Program-made: the position numbers and the translations under genes | The notes under the pieces: model-generated | Databases searched by the model: none | The model's input: the letters and a program-made list of their open reading frames with translations, nothing else | What the model was told of the DNA's origin: nothing | From: Lactuca virosa | Taxonomy: Eukaryota; Streptophyta; Magnoliopsida; Asterales; Asteraceae | Assembly (NCBI GenBank): GCA_928212115.1 | Contig: CAKMRJ010005523.1 | Location: 140,140,988 to 140,204,987, forward strand | Direction: 5' to 3' | Length of the DNA: 64,000 bases | Shown: piece by piece, positions 55,091 to 64,000 of the stretch | Layout: every line of letters begins with the position of its first letter | How positions within the stretch are numbered: the first letter of the stretch is position 1

Positions 55091-56908
55091 TTAAGGGTTT
55101 GGCAATTTTGGCAATTTCTCTATCGCTTTGATTTTAGAGGGGTCCACGTGTATGCCTTCTTCGCTTACCACGTGACCTAGGAAGGTTACTTTTCGAATCC
55201 AGAATTCGCACTTGGAGAATTTCGCATACAGCTTCTCTGTTTTTAAGGTTTCCAGCACCGATCTCAAGTGATGTCGATGATCTTCTTCACTTCTGGAGTA
55301 GACAAGTATATCGTCGATGAACACGATTACGAACTTGTCCAGGAAAGAACGGCAGACCCGATTCATCAGGTCCATGAATACCGCCGGTGCGTTGGTTAGA
55401 CCGAAGGGCATCACCACAAATTCGTAGTGACCATATCGAGTCTGAAATGCTGTCTTAGGAACATCACTCTCATGGACTCGCAGCTGATGGTACCCTGATC
55501 TTAGGTCTATTTTGGAAAAGTAGTTGGCTCCTTGAAGTTGATCGAAGAGGTCGTCGATTCGAGGAAGAGGGTAACGGTTTTTGACTATGAGCTTGTTCAA
55601 CTCTCGGTAGTCAATGCACATCCGAAAGGATCCATCCTTCTTTTTCACAAATAAGACCGGGGCTCCCCAGGGTGAGGAACTCGGTCTGATGAATCCTTTG
55701 TTGAGCAGCTCATTGAGCTGACTGGATAACTCCTGCATTTCTGTCGGCGCTAATCGGTATGGGGATTTAGCTACGGGGGTAGCTCCGGGGACTAAGTCGA
55801 TGCGAAACTCGACTTGGAGTTCGGGAGGGATTCCCGGGAGATCTTCGGGAAAAACATCGGGAAAGTTGCAGACTTCGGGGATGCTCTCGAGATCTTTAAC
55901 TTCCTGCTTTTCGTTAATGACGTGGGCTAGGAATGCATAACACTCCTTTCGCAGGAGTTTCTGGGCTTGGATGCATGAAATGATACGGAGGTTCGAACTG
56001 AGTTTATCGCCGTAAATCATGAGGGCTTCATCAGAGGAGAGATTGAGGAGGATAGCTTTTTCGTAACAAAGGATATCAGCATGATTGGGGCTCAACCAAT
56101 CCATGCCGATGATGACATCAAAGCTTTTTATGGAGACTGGCATAAGGTCGATAGGAAAAGAATGATCGTTCAAAGTGAGGGTACAGCCTACGTATACATC
56201 ATTAGTGCTCTCTTTCTTACCGTTAGCCATCTCGACGGTAAATGTTTCAGTTAATGGTTGAGATTTATGCCTAAGAAGATGTTTGAATGCATGGCTAACA
56301 AAACTTCTCTATGCACCAGAATCGAAAAGAATGCATGCACAAGAGTTGTCGAGGAGGAACGTACCCGAAACAACGGTGGGGTCAGCCACGGCCTCCTCTT
56401 GTCCCATAGATAGTACTCTCCCGGTGTTGCCAGTTGTTGTTGCCTTGGGGCAGTTTCTCTTGAAATGCCCGACTTCCCCACAGCCATAACAGGCTTTACC
56501 GACACCTGCTCCAGAGGCCTGATCGGTTGATTGGACTGGGATTCTGCAGCTTTGAGCCATGTGACCCTTCTTGCCACAGTTGCTGCAGAGCGGTTCACGG
56601 CATGGGTCGGGGATGCGATGATGATAGCTGCATTTGCTGCACCAAGGGAGGGTACCAGTATATCCACTGGTAGGTGCTTGAGTGGCAGGAGCAGCGGCAA
56701 GAGTAGTAGCAGCGTGGACTGCCACCGTTTGCTGTTTCTTCAAGGGCTCTTGTGAAGACTGGCCCTTCCGCTGCTTCCAAAACTTTCTTTTCTCACCACT
56801 CCCTTTAGCTGGCTCAGGAGCGGTTGCCACTTTATCTAGATCAACTCCGTGATCAATGAGAGTTTGCGCCAGACACTTGGCGCTGTCAAAGGTTTTTGGC
56901 CTAGCAGC
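55091..56908 (-). pseudogene. Zinc knuckle, protease and RT of gypsy element
   Basis: The frame continues from 56908 to 55091 with one GAG-to-TAG nonsense (56309-56311) just after the protease motif ILFDSGA. Zinc knuckles are CSNCGKKGHMAQSC and CYGCGEVGHFKRNC. The protease core continues FDVIIGMDWLSPNHAD. RT has FRMCIDYRELNKL, FSKIDLRSGYHQLR, PFGLTNAPAVFMDLMN and the intact catalytic IVFIDDILVYSRS. At about 55100-55120 a short deletion flanked by the direct repeat GGCAATTT removes the conserved FLG..YYRRF thumb segment and shifts the frame. Confidence 0.88.
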
Positions 56909-57572
56909 CAAGACATTTCCTTTGGTGGGTTGTGTCAGTACCCAAAATGTATCTCTCTATCTTCTTGCTTTCCGGGGTGACCATTCCCGGGCAAAGAAGC
57001 GCTAGGTCTTCAAACCTAGAAGTGTAGGCAGCAATGTCGGATTCTTTCATCCTCAGGTTCCAGAGTTCGTGCTCTAGTTTCTGCATCTCGCCTCGTGGGC
57101 AGTACTCGGCTATCATGAGTTCCTTTAAACTTTCCCAACCCATAGCATTTGCCACTGGCAGGGTTAGGGATTTGACCCGACCATTCCACCAGGTCAGCGC
57201 CCTGTTGGCGAAAGTGCAAGCGATGAATTTTACTTTGTTGGCTTCAGAACAGGAACAGATTTCGAAAATGGACTCGATTTTCTCGATCCATTGAGTCAGG
57301 GCAATAACTCCTCCTTTGCCGTCGAAAGATGTGGGTTTCGCGCCCTTGATGTCCTTATAGGAACACTCCTTCTGGTGTCCCTGACCACCTTCATGATTTT
57401 GGGGATGCGTACCACCTCCCTGACCACCAGATCCGCCAGGATTCATCTGTGACATCGCGGCAGCCACAGCAGCAGTAACAGCTGCTTGGAACATAACGGG
57501 ATCGAACTGAGGGGGCGGTGGTGGTGGTGCAGCGTCGTCATTCCTTCTGATAGGTCTTTTTCGAGGAGGCAT
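56901..57572 (-). pseudogene. Gag N-terminus and capsid of gypsy element
   Basis: It starts MPPRKRPIRRNDDAAPPPPPP (57572) with a Pro run and a low-complexity Gly-rich stretch, then the gypsy capsid core (KPTSFDGKGGVIALTQWIEK, FANRALTWWN, YTSRFEDLALLCPGMV). A one-base frameshift near 56910 separates it from the zinc-knuckle frame. The capsid core here is the part that the sister element at 3384 has lost. Confidence 0.85.
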
Positions 57573-57860
57573 TTTGTTCTAGAAACAATCAGGAAGAAGA
57601 GGATGGTAAGTCCTCGAGATATATGAAACAAAATATATACCCTATCCTGATAATAAAGTGTTCTACCAAGCGATAAGCAAAGGAAAGTTACTAATGAAAG
57701 TAAGTTATTGCTAAGAAACGAATAGGTAGCAACACTAGGAATGAATTTCTACAATGTATTCGGTTCTGACTAAATACTCTTATAATATTTTAAGTTGTAT
57801 GGATACAGGGTAAGTTTTAGGCCTGTTGAAACACCAAAGTCACTCCCAAGCACATGTTGG

Positions 57861-57911
57861 TCATGTCTCGAATGAATATAGTTGATCAGGCTATATTGAC
57901 CCTAGACATGA
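57861..57911 (-). other. Leader hairpin with palindromic TGATCA loop
   Basis: The outer stem is TCATGTCT (57861-57868) with AGACATGA (57904-57911). The inner stem is AATATAG (57875-57881) with CTATATT (57891-57897). The loop contains TGATCA (57883-57888). It aligns with the hairpin at 5545-5595 with compensatory changes in both stems. Confidence 0.6.
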
Positions 57912-58132
57912 TTACATAACTGCCCAGGTTTAACCGCAGTATTCAACATCCAAAATACTTTTGTTTTGTTCTACTTAAGATACTGATTCTGGTACGTAGG
58001 TATACTTGTATACTTTTTAAGAAAATACTTGTATTTTAAAAGTATACTTTTAGTTCAGAGCACTTCAGCCCCTTTGTATTTATAGTTGTATACCATGTAA
58101 GGTTCGGTATACTTAGTTCACTATAAACAATA

Positions 58133-58144
58133 GCTCTGATACCA
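58133..58144 (-). other. Primer-binding site (initiator tRNA-Met)
   Basis: On the minus strand TGGTATCAGAGC starts three bases after the LTR. Confidence 0.9.
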
Positions 58145-58147
58145 ATC

Positions 58148-60047
58148 TGTCACACCCCGAAACCGATGGCGGAAACGTTCTGGGGCAGAGGACGTCATGT
58201 GTAGTATCACAACAGTTGTATCATAGTAAGCGAAGTAAACACAACCATTACATTATAATATGAGTATTTACATTGTTCAAAAACATGGTTTATACATAAC
58301 GGTATATGACAAAAGTAAAAGACGTGACTTCAGAATGTTCCGTCTTCTCCAAGAGTTGGCAAGAATACATGTCTATTGATGCCCTGAGAATACAAGCAGT
58401 TTTAAAATATCAGCATAAAGCTGGTGAGTTCATAAGCGTTTAGATCAGGTGAAAGAAATGTTTCTTTAATCCTTTGAAAAGTATTTCCCAAGAAAATCCT
58501 ATATTTTCTTATGAAAGAAGTTCGATCATCCATTAGTTAAACAGCCTGTTTACGAAAGATTTAGTTATTCCAGGAAAATCCTATATTTTCCTTAAAAGTT
58601 GATAGTTGGTTATCGATTTCTGAAATGAGGTGTACAAGTATCCACCATACTTGTATCGTTAGATGTAGTTTCCTTGAAAACCCTGTTTACTCTCGGAAAG
58701 ATGTATTAGCCTTATTACATAAATAAAACTAATAAATAAGTAGTGAACTAGATCCTAAGGGCATTACTAATGCCCTCTAGTAATCAAATCAGTTATTACT
58801 TTGAGGTTAGTTCACCTGTTTCATTATTACAAAAGTAAATCTCTGTTATCTTGGTTGCGAGTTTTATAAGCATACATTAAACTAGATATGGCACGAAACG
58901 GGGCCAGTATCCTTTTATGACTTTGTCACCCGTAGACCTAACGGTCCCACTGTAGCTAGCAGCGAGGTGCGGGATAGTCAGTCCCGTATAGATCTATACA
59001 CAATAGCCACGATCTCCCTACAAGAGATTCTGGTTATAAGGGCTAGTCCTACACTCACGAATCCGGTGGAGTGTTACCAAGGACGTGTCTCCAATCCTAA
59101 AATAACAAACTTACAAGTAATAGCATCGAAAATCCTGTTTATGTTTTGTATAAATCCTTTAGAAAATATCACATTCTATGATAAGATTTACAAGTTCCTT
59201 GCTTTAGTTTTGAAAACTGTTTCTACGAGTTGATTTCTTAATCGATTGGTAAAACGATTTTCTGAGTTAAAAGCATACTGAACATATAATTATTTTAAAC
59301 AAAATAATATACTTGAGTACAAGTTTCCTTGTACTTTTGCTTGTATTCCCCCCCCTAAAAACATGAAAAAATCAGAAAAAGCGTAGGGGTATGAACTCAC
59401 CTGAAGTGAGTGATGCGAATGTAAGATCGGAAAAAGGATGCTAAGTGTCAATGAAGTCTTGAGCACGCGTACGGATCCTATTTAGCATATAATGACATAT
59501 ATATGTATACAATTAGTGCTTACTCAACTAATCAGGTAAATAATAACCCTTTAAGGACTAAGAAATCCTTAATGGAAGTGTTACAATCACTTAGGATTGC
59601 ATAAGAGGAGTGTATGGTCACCAAATGTAGCTTTCGGTCCAAGTGGTTCTCGGTCCGAAGGGTTCTCGGTCCAAAACCGAAAACTCCCGATCTTTGATGC
59701 ATGTGGTGTTTCTCAAGGGATTTCAAGCATGCAAAGGGTTTCTAAGTTATATCCAAAGCCTTAAGTGCGTTTTAAGGTCTTAAAGGCACTTTTCTTTAGG
59801 GTTTTCGGTTTAAGGCGATGCACTAAACCGAAAACTCCTTTTGTTCTTGGAAAATGATGATTTCAAGGCTTTAAACAAGAGTTTCAACTAGATATTAAGT
59901 GCAGAAAGTAATACTTATGATTTAGAGGCTAAAAGAGTTGATTTTTGGACCAAAACACTAGTGTGTGTTCTTGGTGTTCTTGAAGATTAAACCCAAAAAG
60001 ATGAAGTTAATGGATGAAATTGAAGGGGGATGCTAGTTAGGAAGATC
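58148..60047 (-). repeat. 5' LTR, truncated (1900 bp)
   Basis: It matches the left LTR from TGTCACACCCC up to GAAGATC (60041-60047). There it stops, lacking the last ~505 bp of plus coordinates, which is the U3 start and TATA region. Its GGTTCTCGG repeat has three units against seven in the other copy. One donor-like site reads CTTATG instead of CTTACG. Confidence 0.88.
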
Positions 60048-61926
60048 GTTTCTGTAATATTTTTATTGGAAGTTGTAAATTATCTCGTTAGAAACGTATA
60101 GGCGAAAACCTCATCGAAAACGGAGTTCCGAGCGAAAAGTTATGCAATTTTTAGTGTTTAGGGGTAAAACGGGTACCCAGACCGGGTCAAACCCGACCCA
60201 ACTCGGGTTTTTACCCATTGAAACACGATTTTGGGTCATTTTTCTGCCATTTTCAGTTCCTCACCATCCCTATGGGAGATTTTCACACACATGATCAATC
60301 GTGAACAACTTTTGAAGATTAAATCAAGATTTTGAGTGTTCTTGAAGTATCAAGTCTAGTAATCAAGGTATGAACTCTTAATATTTGGATTAACCCTTGT
60401 AATTAGTGAGTTATTAAGAGATTAGGGTTTGATCAAAGTGGGTTTACCACTGATTTCATGAAATTAGACATGAGTTTATGTTATTAACCTAGAATCTTAA
60501 ATGGAAATCAAGTAACTACATGTAAACTTGAGAATTAATCATGGTTTAAGAGTAATTAGTGAAAATTAGTAATGAAACTCATTGTTTATACTTGAATTAG
60601 CATGAATTACTAAAATATTCAGTGTTATCATTGTAAAACAAGAACTTAGTGATATTGATCATGAGGTTTGATCATGTAAAGGGTAAAATGAAATCATAAA
60701 GGGTAAAATTGTCCTGTTTTTGTAAAAATCACCAAAAATGGTAGAAACATCGTATGGATATGTGCTCTATATCCCTGGAAAGCTGAGAATGTGTACTTTG
60801 ATTTTTGTTTTAAAACCAAAATCTAATTTCGGACTTAAGATGGGTGAAAACAGCTATATGTTCAGTGCAGTAAGGTTGAATTTTGACAGCTTTGGGACAT
60901 TTTGACAGCTTTGGGATGCTGTGTTATAAAATTCATAGTAAACTATAGAAAAATCATAAAAATGTGAGGTCACTGGCATTAGAAAGATATAAGAGTATAT
61001 TTTGTTAATATTTAGTATTTGTTAGTTAATTTGATATTTAAGAAGGGTAAAACAGATCTGCAAATGACAGCTATACAAAGAACAAAAACTAAAATTTCCA
61101 AATTGAAAACAACATAACTTGAGATTAGTTGAGTAATTGCTTATGAAATCTGAAATATGAACTCCAGGGGTATAATTGAAGGTTTTAGAGGCCTGAGGAT
61201 GGTGTAATTTCATCAGAATTCAGAATTCTATTGCAACATTCGGTTACAGCACAGTGAGTTCAATATATAGGAACAATTATATGTTATGTGTTATATGTGC
61301 TTTGTGCTTTTCCGTTGTTATTATTTCCGCTATTTTGATAGCAAAGTTATACCTTTGACCATGTGATCAGTGAAATGACTTAGATTCACGGTGGTACTGG
61401 TATGTAGCCTCTGGCCATGTAGAGCATGTCTCGTAAGAGAATGACTTCTATTCTATGGTATTGGCAGAAGGTTAGACAGGGCGCGAAAACCCTGTATATC
61501 TTTGAATCGAGTCATTGATTGATATGAAAAGCCTGTCACATGATTTCTCATATGCCTTTGTTGTTCCTCTTTGCTTCTGCCATATTGATGCATATATATG
61601 GCATAACGTTATATTGTATCTTATATTGAACTCACTAAGCGTCACTGCTTACCCCTCTCAATGTTTAACAATTGCAGGAAATAAATATGCAGTATGGTAG
61701 TATACTGTTGGAAGATTTAGAATAGTTTGTAATAGTACTTTTGTATTTCGGTTTATGTTTGTATAAAATTACAATATCCTGGGTAGTTATGTATAAAATT
61801 AAAACTTAGTCGGTTTGTATCCAGTCGTTTGTAAACAAGTTATCAATGTAAAATATTATTTTGTGAATATGCATGTAGCATGTTTTGGAGTAATAATGTA
61901 GAATTTATGAAAGTGTGGGTCTTTCA
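60048..61926 (+). repeat. Partial 5' LTR of a third gypsy element
   Basis: The right end is GGGTCTTTCA, four bases before a primer-binding site. The expected matching start TGAAAGACCC is not present, so the LTR is truncated on the left at the junction with the previous element. It contains a donor-like AAG|GTATGA (60368), the hairpin TAAGC / GCTTA at 61636-61651 after CTCAC, and an acceptor-like AACAATTGCAG ending 61677. Confidence 0.6.
61636..61651 (+). other. Conserved LTR hairpin TAAGC/GCTTA
   Basis: A six-base loop after GAACTCAC, upstream of TTGCAG. Confidence 0.5.
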
Positions 61927-64000
61927 ATCATGGTATCAGAGCAGTAGTTTAAGTGAACTAAATTCCATGGATTGGTATTTAGACTTAAAGTATTGGAAGT
62001 TCAATATATGAACTGAATCATTGTAAATATATGGATACAAACCATAGGAAATACTTAAGTGGGGTATTGGGTAGTGATAAACCCTAGTATTCTAAGATAT
62101 TAAGTTACTTCAAAATTTTCAGAGAATTAGTTTATGTGAACTAGGAATTTTGAGAATTTCTAGATTTAAACGTGGATTGTTAAGTGAAGATGATATGATA
62201 TGTATCTAGTATACTTTAGGTTGAATACCTAATGGGGACAAGCACTAGAATATTAAGAGGAGATATGCCTTATATTCTATTAAGTGCTAAATGATAAGTA
62301 AATATAGCATGCTTTAGGTTTCATACCTATATTGCTATTATTTGAGAAAGTTTAAGGTCTCTTGCCGACCTTGGTTTAAAAAATTTTAAGTTCAGAATTC
62401 TAAGAATTTTCGTAATAGAATTTACATGAAACTTTTCGAAGTGATAAAGAGACTTATGATAGTTGACATCGATAAGTTTATAAATAAACGATCGCGGGAT
62501 ATCGTAAAATAAAATAAAATAAAAATATGAAGTGTTATCGTAAGTAGTGTATTAATACCAATAGAGTGGTATTATACATTTAAAGTATGTTTGATATATA
62601 ATAACATCTTTGGAAGAAAGATGTGCGTTTGAAACACGTTTGGGCAAGATAAATGTGTTGGTACAAATCCATGAAGTTGTTCCACCGCTCTCCAGATTAA
62701 AGCAGTGATTGTTTATAGAGTCGGAAGAATCGAAGATGGTGATAAATACTTCGACAGTATTGAAATTAATGTGGTACAAGATTTAGAAGAATTAAATGAA
62801 GATCAAAGGAAAGGCTAATGAAGTTTTCAGACTCAATAGGCCAAGATTTTGTGATGTAGTATGTAGTTCGAGTAGTAACCCTATACAAGATGTTCAGACT
62901 TAGTATTTAATAATATTGAGTGATGATTGACTTCTATCACATCCTTATGGAAGTTCCATTGTATGTTAAGCCGACTTTAACATACAAGATTGGGATGGTG
63001 AATTGAGTCATTTAGTGGTAAAAGGTTAAGCAACTTACTTGTTTAAGTAAGGTAGAATGCTTAGTTGAAGAAGCAATACACTCATAGTATTGTATGAGAA
63101 GAAATGTTGTAGTTAGGAATGACAGAGAACCAAGTTAAAGCTAGTAGAGCTTGCTGAGATGCAGCTATAATGCAGACTTCTTAGGATAGACTCCTATGAA
63201 GTAGACTTAAAAGATACAACCATGAGAAGAAGACTTACTTAGATACAGGAATGACGATGTCATGAAAAGATAATGAAACCAACAAATGTGCATGATGGTT
63301 TGCATGAGTTAGAAGATGATTCAGGTAGTTGAAGACCGTTTGTCTCCATGCTGCAAGAGTAAATTTTGGTATAGTGTGTCTTGTAGAGTAGACACTACCC
63401 GAGAAAGAATTTATATGAAGAATTGGAAGTAAAATTTCTATCGACCTATGAAAGAGTATTAGAATATGCTAGATCGAGCTTATACATAAAAAGAATTCTA
63501 GAAGGTGAATTTAAGAAATCCAAGATATGTTTGATAGAAACGTGAAATCCCTAGTTGAGTCTAGGAGAAATTGTTGTATGTACTTGTTTAAACACACTTA
63601 GGTGTGAAAAGTTGTTTTGTGAAAACTTTTAAATGGTGACTTGGGAACTGCGAGACAATACTTGGGACGAGTATGAGTAGGTGTGAATAGTAGTAGAGGC
63701 CTATACTACTGGAAGCACAGGACTCACACTTGGATCAAGGAAAGTCACAAGGCTACCAAGAAGCTTGTAATCGATTCCGTTTTTGTTCGAGTATGTCATT
63801 ACCTTCGTTTCGGTGATGACTAAGAAAATGATTTTCATTCAGACCTTAATGGTCGTAAAGAATCGAGTCCGACTAATATAGATCTGCATTGATTGGTTCA
63901 GAGAACCATGCAGAACTCTTGTACTACGAAAAGATGGTATGCATCCCTATCGAAGGGGAGGATTCTATTTATGTCTATGGTGAAAATAATAATTTCTTTC
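61927..64000 (+). mobile_element. Leader of the third gypsy element, runs off window
   Basis: The primer-binding site TGGTATCAGAGCAG begins at 61931. No coding frame is recognisable to 64000. Homology to the leader of the element at 42114 is clear around 63640-63770 (for example TTGGATCAAGGAAAGTCA against TTGAATCAAGGAAGGCTG), so this is the region before gag of a related element. Confidence 0.65.
63672..63728 (+). other. Leader hairpin with palindromic AGGCCT loop
   Basis: The outer stem is TATGAGT (63672-63678) with ACTCACA (63722-63728), one mismatch. The inner stem is AGTAGTA (63689-63695) with TACTACT (63704-63710). The loop is G-AGGCCT-A. It is the counterpart of 42992-43048. Confidence 0.6.

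Larger units (their letters stand above)
57573..58147 (-). other. Gypsy leader between primer-binding site and gag
   Basis: Non-coding. It includes the hairpin at 57861-57911 and is homologous to 5339-6700 of the sister element around that hairpin. Confidence 0.7.
50587..60047 (-). mobile_element. Ty3/gypsy element, minus strand, 5' LTR truncated
   Basis: Read on the minus strand it has a partial 5' LTR (58148-60047), primer-binding site, leader, gag, protease, RT, RNase H, integrase, polypurine tract and 3' LTR (50587-53062). It inserted into the post-pol ORF of the copia element, with ACATC at 50582-50586 on the left; the right-hand duplication is lost with the truncation. It is the best preserved gypsy element here: one frameshift in gag, two nonsense codons, and one small deletion with frameshift at the RT end. 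Confidence 0.9.

Overview
The window looks like a stretch of plant nuclear chromosome. It has spliced genes with GT-AG introns, a plant-type tRNA-Trp, MULE-type DNA transposons and nested LTR retrotransposons. Repeat style (dispersed CTCGNCGAG palindromes, TGTAACACCC-type Ty3/gypsy LTRs, a Ty1/copia element with a long extra ORF after pol) suggests Asteraceae, perhaps Lactuca or a relative; this is inference from memory of such genomes, not a search.

Layout. 1-17.0 kb is a retrotransposon nest. It holds the 3' end of a Ty1/copia element (ORF tail plus LTR, 1-1512), a gypsy LTR end, a gypsy LTR fragment, and a solo gypsy LTR (2318-13491, target duplication AAAAG). The solo LTR is split by a 9.1-kb defective Ty3/gypsy element (3384-12512, target duplication TCGTC). 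A truncated minus-strand gypsy element (13625-17005) follows. 17.4-26.3 kb is a gene island: tRNA-Trp(CCA), a basic secretory protein gene whose start codon reads GTG, a long-TIR MULE with a perfect 9-bp duplication, and a complete 21-exon CSTF77 gene on the minus strand (736 codons, one GC-AG intron, MITEs in its last two introns). 26.3-28.65 kb is intergenic. 28,655-50,586 is a Ty1/copia element with a ~1,050-codon post-pol ORF behind its own TATA box. That ORF is split by a Ty3/gypsy element (39383-48960, target duplication CCTTA, 2.7-kb LTRs). The copia 3' end is cut by another gypsy element on the minus strand (50587-60047), whose own 5' LTR lost its U3. From 60048 a third gypsy element (partial 5' LTR plus leader) runs off the window.

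The most interesting signals are RNA-level features of these elements. (1) In the leaders between primer-binding site and gag of four Ty3/gypsy elements from two families there is a two-tier hairpin. Its apical loop is a 6-nt palindrome (TGATCA, GGGCCC or AGGCCT) and both stems carry compensatory changes. This resembles a retroviral kissing-loop dimerisation signal. (2) The 2.7-kb LTRs carry arrays of about nine GGAC-TTCG-GTCC hairpins (the ultrastable UUCG tetraloop), with compensatory changes. (3) Five LTR groups share a CTCAC motif, a short hairpin of varying but paired sequence and a splice-acceptor-like site. Donor-like sites upstream suggest a conserved intron in the LTR leader. No element here appears coding-competent. 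The host genes are CSTF77 (3'-end processing of mRNA), the secreted protein gene (defence-related family, possibly silenced by start loss) and the tRNA.
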